Below are positions 53,155 to 61,541 of a stretch of DNA of 64,000 nucleotides, in pieces. The notes beneath the pieces are model-generated. The model searched no databases, was not told the DNA's origin, and saw only the letters and a list, made by a program, of their open reading frames with translations. This stretch comes from Flavobacterium johnsoniae (GTDB lineage: Bacteria; Bacteroidota; Bacteroidia; Flavobacteriales; Flavobacteriaceae): contig NZ_MLFK01000005.1 in NCBI RefSeq assembly GCF_001879205.1, positions 863,019 to 927,018 of the forward strand, in the 5' to 3' direction. Within the stretch, counting starts at the first letter, position 1, and each line of letters begins with the position of its first letter. The translations under genes and the position numbers were made by a program.

Positions 53155-54549
53155 ATGTATACATTTTCAAGTAAATTAAAAACTTTTTCTATCATCCTAA
53201 TGGTTCTTGGCCTATTAGGAATTGGGTATGGTTTTTTAAGTGCACCTAAAGATATTCAAGAAGTTGAAAAAATACTAGCTGCAGATGCTCATGGTTCTCA
53301 TGGTTCTGCACATGGGGAATCTGCAGAGGCTTCTCATAAAGATGCAGGACATCACGAAGCTGCAGAGGCTTCACATGAAGAACATAAAGGCGGGGAGCAC
53401 GCAAAAGTAGGCGCTGCCGATGAACATGAAGAACATTTAACTCACGTATTGCACCAATTACAAAATAAGCCTTGGTCAGCATTATATGTTGCTTGTATTT
53501 TCTTTTTACTGCTTTCTATGGGAACATTAGCGTTTTACGCTATTCAACAAGTTGCTCAGGCAGGTTGGTCTCCGGTTTTATTTAGAGTTATGCAAGGTAT
53601 TACGGCTTATTTGCCTGCAGGTTCTATCATCTTCTTCATAATCTTAGTTTTATGCGGATTACATTTTAATCATATTTTTGTATGGTTAGGTGAAGGAGTA
53701 ACTGATCCTAAAAGCGCTAATTACGATGCAATTATTGCTGGTAAAGCTGGTTACTTGAACTTTCCTTTTTGGATCGTTAGAGCTGGTATCTTTTTACTAG
53801 GATGGAATTTATATCGTCATTATTCAAGAAAAAATTGTTTAGCTCAAGACGAAGCTAACGATGATCTATATTACAAAAAGAACTTTAAATTGTCAGCTGG
53901 ATTCTTAGTTTTCTTTATTGTTTCTGAGTCAATTATGTCTTGGGACTGGATTATGTCATTTGATCCTCACTGGTTCAGTACATTGTTTGGATGGTATGTA
54001 TTTGCTTCTTTCTTTGTAAGTGGTATTACTGCTATCGCATTAGTAACGATTTACTTAAAATCTAAAGGATATTTAGAATATGTAAATACAAGCCACATTC
54101 ATGATTTAGCTAAATTCATGTTTGGTATTAGTGTTTTCTGGACTTATTTATGGTTCTCTCAATTCATGTTAATCTGGTATGCTAACATCCCGGAAGAGGT
54201 AACATATTTTGTAACAAGAATTCAATTATATAACCTGCCTTTCTTTGGTGCAGTAGTTATGAACTTTGTTTTCCCATTATTAATATTAATCAATACTGAC
54301 TTTAAACGTCTTAACTGGGTTGTTGTTATGGCTGGTGTTGTAATATTATTAGGTCATTATGTTGATTTCTTTAATATGATTATGCCTGGTACAGTTGGAG
54401 ACAAATGGTTTATCGGAGTTCCTGAAATTGCCTCTATTCTTTTCTTCTTAGGTTTATTTATATTTGTTGTATTTACTGCATTAACTAAATCTCCTTTGCT
54501 TGCAAAAAGAAATCCTTTCATTGAAGAAAGTAAACATTTTCATTATTAA
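53155..54549 (+). CDS. actF: Alternative Complex III subunit ActF, membrane protein
   Basis: A 464-residue polytopic protein from the ATG at 53155 (MYTFSSKLKTF); the frame also opens at a TTG at 53128, which is less likely. It has about ten transmembrane helices, related to ActC. A His-rich hydrophilic loop at about 45-100 (many His, Glu, Ala; HGSHGSAHGESAEASHKD) separates the first helix from the rest and could bind metal. ESIMSWDWIMSFDPHWFSTLFGWYVFAS is the ActF signature. It forms part of the membrane core. Confidence 0.94.
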   Translation: MYTFSSKLKTFSIILMVLGLLGIGYGFLSAPKDIQEVEKILAADAHGSHGSAHGESAEASHKDAGHHEAAEASHEEHKGGEHAKVGAADEHEEHLTHVLHQLQNKPWSALYVACIFFLLLSMGTLAFYAIQQVAQAGWSPVLFRVMQGITAYLPAGSIIFFIILVLCGLHFNHIFVWLGEGVTDPKSANYDAIIAGKAGYLNFPFWIVRAGIFLLGWNLYRHYSRKNCLAQDEANDDLYYKKNFKLSAGFLVFFIVSESIMSWDWIMSFDPHWFSTLFGWYVFASFFVSGITAIALVTIYLKSKGYLEYVNTSHIHDLAKFMFGISVFWTYLWFSQFMLIWYANIPEEVTYFVTRIQLYNLPFFGAVVMNFVFPLLILINTDFKRLNWVVVMAGVVILLGHYVDFFNMIMPGTVGDKWFIGVPEIASILFFLGLFIFVVFTALTKSPLLAKRNPFIEESKHFHY

Positions 54550-54568
54550 TATTTAAAGAAGTAAACAG

Positions 54569-55759
54569 ATGACAAGTTTGTTGGTAATTATAGTTTTAGT
54601 TTTATTAGCAGTTGCATTGTGGCAATTGACCAAGATATTTGATCTTACTCAAGTAGGATCTTCTTCGGACGATTCTCAAGTTGCATCAGATAATGACAAT
54701 AACATTCAGGGATATATTATGTTTGGCTTTTTAGCTTTCATTTATATATTTACTATTTATGGTTTACTAAAATGGGGTAATTTGGCACTTCATACTCCTG
54801 CTTCTGAGCATGGACTTTTAGTAGATAATTTAATGAATATTACTTGGGTTTTAATTTTTACTGTTCAGGTTATTACACAAGGTTTATTATATTGGTTTTC
54901 TTTTAAAAACAGAGGACATAAAGACAGAAAGGCATTATTCTTTGCTGATAGTAATAAATTAGAAGCAATTTGGAGTATTATTCCATCTGTTGTTTTAGCA
55001 TGTTTAATCCTTTATGGATTGTATGCCTGGAATAATATTATGTTTGTTGACAAAGATGAAGATGTAGTTGAAATTGAATTATACGCACAACAATTTAAAT
55101 GGACTGCAAGATATGCAGGAAATGATAATGTTTTAGGAAAAGCTAACGTACGTTTAATCGAAGGAGTAAATACATTAGGAGTTGATATGTCAGATCCTAA
55201 CTCTCAAGATGATATTGTAGTTTCTGAATTGCATATCCCTAAAGGTAAAAAAGTACATTTCAAAATGCGTTCTCAAGACGTTTTGCACTCAGCTTACATG
55301 CCTCACTTTAGAGCGCAGATGAACTGTGTTCCTGGAATGGTTACTGAATTTGCATTCGTTCCAACTTATACTACTGCTGAATACAGAGAGTTACCATTTA
55401 TGGTTGAAAAAGTGGCACACATCAACAAACTTAGAGCTGAAAAAAGCGTTGAGTTAGTTGCTAAAGGTGGAACAGCTTTGGATCCTTATACATTTGATTA
55501 TTTATTATTATGTAATAAAATCTGTGGAGCTTCGCACTATAACATGCAAATGAAAGTTGTGGTTGATACTCCGGAAGAATATAAAAAATGGTTAAGCGAA
55601 AAAACAACTTTGGCTCAGGATATTAAAGCGGCAGCTGCTGCTGAAAAACCAGCTGAAGGAGTTGAAGGTGCTGCAGATACTACTGCTAAAATTAAAGATA
55701 CAGTAAAAGCGGTTGTAGATACTGTAAAAGCAGCTGTAGCTAAAGTAGCTATGAAATAA
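54569..55759 (+). CDS. coxB: Cytochrome c oxidase subunit II
   Basis: A 396-residue subunit II. Membrane helices lie near 3-17, 50-70, 93-113 and 131-153. The CuA domain (about 160-345) has LHSAYMPHFRAQMNCVPGM and the copper motif CNKICGASHYNM, the standard CX3CX3HX2M. There is no fused cytochrome c domain, so the enzyme is aa3, not caa3; ACIII cytochromes would donate directly. The C-terminal 45 residues are Ala/Lys-rich and look disordered. It follows actF by 19 bases. Confidence 0.96.
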   Translation: MTSLLVIIVLVLLAVALWQLTKIFDLTQVGSSSDDSQVASDNDNNIQGYIMFGFLAFIYIFTIYGLLKWGNLALHTPASEHGLLVDNLMNITWVLIFTVQVITQGLLYWFSFKNRGHKDRKALFFADSNKLEAIWSIIPSVVLACLILYGLYAWNNIMFVDKDEDVVEIELYAQQFKWTARYAGNDNVLGKANVRLIEGVNTLGVDMSDPNSQDDIVVSELHIPKGKKVHFKMRSQDVLHSAYMPHFRAQMNCVPGMVTEFAFVPTYTTAEYRELPFMVEKVAHINKLRAEKSVELVAKGGTALDPYTFDYLLLCNKICGASHYNMQMKVVVDTPEEYKKWLSEKTTLAQDIKAAAAAEKPAEGVEGAADTTAKIKDTVKAVVDTVKAAVAKVAMK

Positions 55760-55789
55760 TATTATTAAGAAAATTTAAAGTACACATAT

Positions 55790-57592
55790 ATGTCAGCAGA
55801 AGCGCACGGTCACGATCACGGACACGATCACGAGCACGAACATCATCATAAAGAAACGTTCATTACTAAATATATTTTTAGTATTGATCACAAAATGATT
55901 GCTAAACAATACTTGATTACTGGTATTGTTATGGGAGTAATTGGTATTGCAATGTCCTTGCTTTTCAGAATGCAATTAGCGTGGCCAGAAGAGTCTTTTA
56001 AAATATTCAATGTTTTATTAGGAGATAAATTTGCACCTGATGGTGTAATGGCCAATGATATTTATCTGGCTTTGGTTACAATTCACGGGACCATCATGGT
56101 ATTCTTTGTACTGACAGCTGGTTTGAGTGGAACTTTTAGTAACTTACTTATTCCACTTCAAATTGGAGCGCGTGATATGGCTTCTGGATTTATGAACATG
56201 ATTTCATACTGGTTGTTCTTCTTATCTGCTGTAGTAATGTTATCTTCTTTATTTGTTGAAGCTGGACCAGCTTCTGCAGGTTGGACAATTTATCCTCCAT
56301 TAAGTGCTTTACCTCAAGCGATCCCTGGATCTGGAACTGGTATGACTTTATGGTTAGTTTCAATGGCTATCTTTATTGCATCTTCTTTAATGGGATCATT
56401 AAACTACATTGTAACTGTTATTAACTTGAGAACTAAAGGGATGTCTATGACTAGACTTCCACTTACAATCTGGACATTTTTCGTAACAGCTATTATCGGG
56501 GTTATTTCTTTCCCGGTATTATTATCTGCTGCTTTATTATTGATTTTTGATAGAAGTTTTGGTACTTCATTCTTCTTATCTGATATTTATATTGCAGGAG
56601 AGGTTTTACATTACCAAGGCGGTTCTCCAGTATTATTTGAACACTTATTCTGGTTCTTAGGTCACCCTGAGGTTTATATCGTAATTTTACCAGCGATGGG
56701 TCTTGTATCTGAAATTATGGCTACGAACTCTCGTAAACCAATCTTTGGATATAGAGCGATGATTATGTCAGTTCTTGCAATTGCATTCTTATCTACTATT
56801 GTATGGGGTCACCACATGTTTATCTCTGGTATGAATCCTTTCTTAGGATCTGTATTTACCTTTACAACTTTATTGATTGCAATTCCATCGGCTGTAAAAG
56901 CATTTAACTGGATTACAACTTTATGGAAAGGTAACCTGCAATTCAACCCTGCAATGTTATTCTCTATCGGAATGGTTTCAACTTTCATTACTGGAGGTTT
57001 AACTGGAATTATTTTAGGAGATAGTACTTTAGATATTAACGTTCACGATACTTACTTCGTAATTGCTCACTTTCACTTAGTAATGGGTATCTCTGCACTT
57101 TACGGAATGTTTGCTGGTATTTACCACTGGTTCCCAAAAATGTACGGAAGAATGTTAAACAAAAACTTAGGTTATATTCACTTTTGGGTAACAGCAGTTT
57201 GTGCTTATGGAGTTTTCTTCCCAATGCACTTTATCGGATTAGCTGGTTTACCAAGACGTTATTATACAAACACTAACTTCCCATTATTTGATGATTTACA
57301 AAATGTGAATGTTTTAATTACAACATTTGCTCTTGTTGGTGGAGTTTTCCAATTGGTATTCTTATACAACTTCTTTAGCAGTATTTTCTACGGTAAAAAA
57401 GCAGTTCAGAACCCATGGAAATCTACAACATTAGAATGGACTACTCCAGTTGAACACATTCACGGAAACTGGCCAGGTGAAATTCCTCATGTATATCGTT
57501 GGCCGTATGACTACAGTAACCCAAATCATGATGTAGATTTTGTTCCTCAAAATGTACCAATGAAAGAAGGTGAAGAAGTTTTACACCACTAA
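55790..57592 (+). CDS. coxA: Cytochrome c oxidase subunit I
   Basis: A 600-residue catalytic subunit of an aa3-type haem-copper oxidase with 12 helices. The His-rich N-terminal tail (HGHDHGHDHEHEHHHK) precedes helix I. Ligand motifs: ALVTIHGTIMVFFVL (haem a His), FWFLGHPEVYIVILPAMG (CuB His with cross-linked Tyr), WGHHMFISGM (CuB His pair) and HDTYFVIAHFHLVMG (haem a3 and haem a His). It is the last gene of the operon, and a terminator follows. A separate subunit III is not in this window. Confidence 0.98.
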   Translation: MSAEAHGHDHGHDHEHEHHHKETFITKYIFSIDHKMIAKQYLITGIVMGVIGIAMSLLFRMQLAWPEESFKIFNVLLGDKFAPDGVMANDIYLALVTIHGTIMVFFVLTAGLSGTFSNLLIPLQIGARDMASGFMNMISYWLFFLSAVVMLSSLFVEAGPASAGWTIYPPLSALPQAIPGSGTGMTLWLVSMAIFIASSLMGSLNYIVTVINLRTKGMSMTRLPLTIWTFFVTAIIGVISFPVLLSAALLLIFDRSFGTSFFLSDIYIAGEVLHYQGGSPVLFEHLFWFLGHPEVYIVILPAMGLVSEIMATNSRKPIFGYRAMIMSVLAIAFLSTIVWGHHMFISGMNPFLGSVFTFTTLLIAIPSAVKAFNWITTLWKGNLQFNPAMLFSIGMVSTFITGGLTGIILGDSTLDINVHDTYFVIAHFHLVMGISALYGMFAGIYHWFPKMYGRMLNKNLGYIHFWVTAVCAYGVFFPMHFIGLAGLPRRYYTNTNFPLFDDLQNVNVLITTFALVGGVFQLVFLYNFFSSIFYGKKAVQNPWKSTTLEWTTPVEHIHGNWPGEIPHVYRWPYDYSNPNHDVDFVPQNVPMKEGEEVLHH

Positions 57593-57600
57593 AAATATCA

Positions 57601-57629
57601 AAAGACTGTCAGCAATGACAGTCTTTTTT
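57601..57629 (+). terminator. Terminator of the act-cox operon
   Basis: AAAGACTGTCA (57601-57611) pairs with TGACAGTCTTT (57616-57626), 4-base loop, T-run. Confidence 0.88.
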
Positions 57630-57685
57630 GTTTAGTTAAAGTTTCAAAGATCATTTTACTATTTTACAAAACTAATTAGTTTCTA

Positions 57686-57693
57686 TATCTTTG
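57686..57693 (+). promoter_or_regulatory. ruvB promoter -7 element, only 4 bases before the ATG
   Basis: TATCTTTG at 57686-57693 is an exact TAnnTTTG. The ruvB ATG begins at 57698, so a normally placed transcription start would fall on or beside the start codon, implying a leaderless mRNA. Confidence 0.6.
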
Positions 57694-57697
57694 TAGG

Positions 57698-58720
57698 ATG
57701 AATGAAAATCTAGATCCTACTACAAAAGGATATAACCCAGAAGAATTAGATCTTGAAAAAAGATTGCGTCCGCTGTCATTTGATGATTTTGCCGGTCAGG
57801 ACCAGGTTTTAGAAAACTTAAAAGTTTTTGTTGCTGCTGCGAATCAGCGTGGTGAGGCACTTGATCATGCTTTGTTTCATGGACCTCCCGGACTTGGGAA
57901 AACTACTCTGGCTAATATTCTGGCAAATGAGCTGGAGGTGGGAATCAAAATTACTTCGGGACCTGTTTTGGATAAACCGGGAGATTTAGCAGGCTTACTG
58001 ACAAATCTTGACGAAAGAGATGTTTTATTTATAGATGAAATTCATCGTTTAAGCCCTATAGTTGAAGAGTATCTTTATTCGGCAATGGAAGATTTCAAGA
58101 TTGATATCATGATTGAATCCGGGCCTAATGCAAGAACAGTACAAATTAATTTAAATCCTTTTACTTTAATTGGTGCAACTACACGTTCGGGGTTGTTAAC
58201 AGCTCCAATGCGAGCGCGTTTTGGAATTTCATCTCGTTTACAATATTATTCTACAGAACTTTTAACCACTATTGTGGAGAGAAGTGCAGGGATATTAAAA
58301 ATGCCAATTGATCTTGAAGCAGCAATTGAAATAGCGGGCCGCAGCCGTGGAACTCCTCGTATTGCAAATGCCTTGCTTCGAAGAGTTCGTGATTTTGCGC
58401 AGATAAAAGGTAACGGAACTATAGATTTGGAAATTGCCAGATATGCATTAAAAGCTCTTAATGTAGATGCCCATGGACTTGATGAAATGGACAATAAGAT
58501 ATTATTAACTATTATCAATAAATTCAAGGGAGGTCCGGTAGGTCTTTCGACTTTGGCTACAGCCGTATCTGAAAGCAGTGAAACTATTGAGGAAGTTTAT
58601 GAGCCTTTTTTAATTCAGGAAGGATTTATTATGCGTACACCGCGCGGACGTGAAGTTACAGATAAAGCTTATAAACATTTAGGAAAGATAAACACTAATA
58701 TTCAAGGAGGTTTATTCTAA
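57698..58720 (+). CDS. ruvB: Holliday junction branch migration ATPase RuvB
   Basis: RuvB is the hexameric AAA+ motor that moves Holliday junctions with RuvA. The 340-residue protein has [23 protein letters not shown], Walker [13 protein letters not shown], Walker [13 protein letters not shown], sensor 1 [11 protein letters not shown], arginine finger [11 protein letters not shown] and the C-terminal winged helix with [24 protein letters not shown]. It is first in a three-gene unit with the P450 and queG (5-base gap, then 4-base overlap). ruvA is not adjacent. Confidence 0.98.
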   Translation: MNENLDPTTKGYNPEELDLEKRLRPLSFDDFAGQDQVLENLKVFVAAANQRGEALDHALFHGPPGLGKTTLANILANELEVGIKITSGPVLDKPGDLAGLLTNLDERDVLFIDEIHRLSPIVEEYLYSAMEDFKIDIMIESGPNARTVQINLNPFTLIGATTRSGLLTAPMRARFGISSRLQYYSTELLTTIVERSAGILKMPIDLEAAIEIAGRSRGTPRIANALLRRVRDFAQIKGNGTIDLEIARYALKALNVDAHGLDEMDNKILLTIINKFKGGPVGLSTLATAVSESSETIEEVYEPFLIQEGFIMRTPRGREVTDKAYKHLGKINTNIQGGLF

Positions 58721-58725
58721 TTGTT

Positions 58726-60072
58726 ATGTCCAATCATGTAAAATATACTTACCCTGAAAAATTATCAATAATCAGATTTTTTAAGGATGCCGAAGGTGTT
58801 CGTAGAAATCCTATTCCGTTTCATAAAAGATATTTTGAAAAGTTTGGGGACTCTTTTTCTATTAGAATCGGTTTCTCAAAGTATATAATCTTGTCAAGGG
58901 ATAATGAAGTTGCACAGTATATTTTAGTTAAAAACCAAAAGAATTATCATAAGTCTAAATTTCAATCCGTATACCTTTCTAAATATTTAGGAAAAGGACT
59001 TTTAACCAGTGATGGTGATTTTTGGCTGAAACAAAGACGTCTTATTCAACCGGCTTTTCATAAACAAAAGATGAATCAGCTGGTAGAAAATATGAATAAA
59101 ACAATTAGTTCAGAAATAGATAATTTAACAGAGGATAAATCTATTGACATTTTTCCTGTTATGAGCCAGCTTGCATTTAATGTAGTGGCCAAATCATTAT
59201 TTCAGCTTTCAACAGCAGAAAATAAATTTCATCGCATAAAGTTTATCATTGAAGAAGTTCAGCATTTTTTAATTAAAGAAATTAGATTGCCGCACAAAGC
59301 TTGGTGGTTTTCATTAAGCGGTCAGGTTAAAAAACATCTTAGTCTGGCTGAAGAGAATAATAGAATTATTCGGGAGATCATTGAAGAAAGAAAAGCCTCA
59401 AAGGAAGAATTAAATGATTTATTGAATATGCTTTTGGAAACCAGATATGAAGATACTGGTGAAAGCATGTCGATGGAACAGTTAATTGATGAAATTAAAG
59501 TTTTGTTTATTGCAGGACATGAAACAACTGCAAATGCTTTAACGTTTACGCTTCATCTTTTAGGCAGTAACCCGGAAGTACAGCAAAAAGTATTTGACGA
59601 AATCATCGAGATCGAATCGCAGACGGAAAACATTATAGAGCAGCTTCAAAAAATGACATACACCAATGCCGTTTTGAACGAATCTATGCGCTTGTATCCG
59701 CCTGCGTGGATTACCGACAGGCAAAATCTGGAAGATGATTCTCTAGCTCAGTTTAAAATTAAAAAAGATACCTTAATTGGGGTTTCTTTTTACGAATTGC
59801 ATCGAAATCCAAAATACTGGAATAAGCCGGATGAATTTATTCCGGAAAGATTTCTTGGAGAACAACGAAAAGAGTCCATGCAATATTTTTACCCGTTTGG
59901 TGCCGGACCAAGAATGTGTATCGGGACCGGATTTGCCATTTATGAAATGTGCTTAACGATATCTCAAATTGTAAAAAAATATGTCATTAAGTCTAATAAT
60001 GATGTTATACAATTTAATCCATTGATTACTTTAAAACCTGTTAATGTCGAAGTTTCATTTTCTAAAAGATGA
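58726..60072 (+). CDS. Cytochrome P450
   Basis: A 448-residue soluble P450 monooxygenase. The I-helix oxygen-binding motif is [14 protein letters not shown], the K-helix ExxR is in [12 protein letters not shown], and the haem loop is [17 protein letters not shown] with Cys398 as thiolate ligand. There is no signal or anchor and no fused reductase, so it needs separate redox partners. The substrate is unknown. It starts 5 bases after ruvB and overlaps queG by ATGA (60069-60072), an odd company for a P450 that gives no hint of its pathway. Confidence 0.95.
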   Translation: MSNHVKYTYPEKLSIIRFFKDAEGVRRNPIPFHKRYFEKFGDSFSIRIGFSKYIILSRDNEVAQYILVKNQKNYHKSKFQSVYLSKYLGKGLLTSDGDFWLKQRRLIQPAFHKQKMNQLVENMNKTISSEIDNLTEDKSIDIFPVMSQLAFNVVAKSLFQLSTAENKFHRIKFIIEEVQHFLIKEIRLPHKAWWFSLSGQVKKHLSLAEENNRIIREIIEERKASKEELNDLLNMLLETRYEDTGESMSMEQLIDEIKVLFIAGHETTANALTFTLHLLGSNPEVQQKVFDEIIEIESQTENIIEQLQKMTYTNAVLNESMRLYPPAWITDRQNLEDDSLAQFKIKKDTLIGVSFYELHRNPKYWNKPDEFIPERFLGEQRKESMQYFYPFGAGPRMCIGTGFAIYEMCLTISQIVKKYVIKSNNDVIQFNPLITLKPVNVEVSFSKR

Positions 60073-60995
60073 GTATCAATTCAAAAGAAATATATTCAAA
60101 ATTTATAAAAGAAGAAGCCAAAAGATTAGGTTTTATTTCTTGTGGTATATCTAAAGCAGGATTTCTGGAACAAGAAGCACCACGGCTTGAAAAATGGTTA
60201 AACAATAATCATAATGGCCAAATGGCATATATGGAAAACCATTTTGATAAACGCTTAGATCCAACTTTATTAGTTGATGATGCTAAAAGTGTGGTTTCTC
60301 TTTTACTGAATTATTTTCCGTCTGAAACTCAAAATGATGAAGCTTATAAGATTTCGAAATATGCCTACGGACAGGATTATCATTTCGTTATTAAAGAAAA
60401 GCTTAAAGAATTTCTTCATTCAATACAAGAGAATATTGGTGATGTTTCTGGCCGTGCTTTTGTAGATTCTGCTCCGGTTTTGGACAAAGCATGGGCAGCA
60501 AAAAGTGGTTTGGGCTGGATAGGAAAAAACAGTAATTTAATAACTCAGAAAGTAGGTTCTTTTTATTTCATTGCAGAACTTATTCTGGATCTTGATTTAG
60601 AATATGATCATGCTGTAACAGATCACTGCGGCTCTTGTACTGCTTGCATAGATGCTTGCCCTACTCAGGCTATTCTTGCTCCCTATATTGTGGATGGAAG
60701 CAAGTGTATATCTTATTATACAATCGAACTCAAAGAAAATATTCCGAATGATATGAAAGGAAAATTTGATGAGTGGATGTTTGGCTGCGATACTTGTCAG
60801 GATGTCTGTCCTTGGAACCGATTTTCTAAACCACATTCAGAACCATTATTCAATCCTAATCCGGATTTATTGTCTTTTTCTAAAAAGGATTGGACTGAGA
60901 TTACTGAAGAAACTTTTCGAGTTGTTTTTAAGAATTCCCCTATAAAAAGAACCAAGTTTGACGGGCTTAAACGTAACATTAAATTTTTGGAATAA
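60069..60995 (+). CDS. queG: Epoxyqueuosine reductase QueG
   Basis: QueG reduces epoxyqueuosine to queuosine in tRNA, using cobalamin and two 4Fe-4S clusters. The 308-residue protein has the N-terminal [30 protein letters not shown], the cobalamin-site region [16 protein letters not shown] and [25 protein letters not shown], and ferredoxin-type clusters [12 protein letters not shown] and [11 protein letters not shown]. It has the short form without the C-terminal HEAT repeats. A YhhQ-like queuosine-precursor transporter is also encoded in this window (15918-16577). Confidence 0.95.
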   Translation: MSINSKEIYSKFIKEEAKRLGFISCGISKAGFLEQEAPRLEKWLNNNHNGQMAYMENHFDKRLDPTLLVDDAKSVVSLLLNYFPSETQNDEAYKISKYAYGQDYHFVIKEKLKEFLHSIQENIGDVSGRAFVDSAPVLDKAWAAKSGLGWIGKNSNLITQKVGSFYFIAELILDLDLEYDHAVTDHCGSCTACIDACPTQAILAPYIVDGSKCISYYTIELKENIPNDMKGKFDEWMFGCDTCQDVCPWNRFSKPHSEPLFNPNPDLLSFSKKDWTEITEETFRVVFKNSPIKRTKFDGLKRNIKFLE

Positions 60996-61541
60996 CTTCT
61001 GTTAAAGCTGTCTTTTTTACCTGCAATTACTTTTATTTTAGTTTACTAAAAATAAATCTTATGTATTTGATTTTTAGCTATTTGGTTGTTGTTTTTTATT
61101 TTGTAAAAAATATTTTCTGTAAGATAAATTTGCTTTTTTGTTGCTAAATTCTAAATGAATTAATTTTTCTTTAAAAAATTAAGAAATTTCTGTTGTTTTA
61201 TTGTTAAATCATCATCTTTATTTGGTCGTTAAAGTTAATTTATATCGACTAAAAGTGTATTTCAACGTTTTTCCATGTAGTTTATCGACTAATGTGGCTA
61301 GTATTGAGGTGTTTATATATTTTCGCCGCTCCAAAACTACTAATTTAACCGAGAGGCACTTGTGTCTTGAACCAAAACATTATGGTCCAAACGCTACATC
61401 ATTATTTTTCTGATATTGAAAAAACTTTCAATTATCTAAAATCTATCCATTCATTTTTCTCGTATCTCGTTTATAATCTGAAAACCGATTTAAGGAATTC
61501 AGCTATAATTTCTATTACTCAAATTAATACCGGGTTTGTCT
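60996..61541. other. 546-base intergenic region before the adhesin gene
   Basis: Very AT-rich. It holds one candidate promoter (61100-61132) and two copies of ATCGACTAA about 40 bases apart (near 61244 and 61284). No terminator hairpin is obvious after queG. Short open frames at 61201-61413 and 61367-61549 have no coding character. The adhesin mRNA would have a leader of about 400 bases. Confidence 0.6.
61100..61132 (+). promoter_or_regulatory. Candidate promoter for the adhesin gene
   Basis: TTTG (61100-61103), 21-base spacer, TAAATTTG (61125-61132). It is about 400 bases before the start codon, so a long leader is implied. Confidence 0.5.

Noticed and set aside
53280..53450. His/Ala repeats in actF as tandem DNA repeats
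   Set aside because: The DNA repeats are imperfect and follow the protein composition; no separate element.
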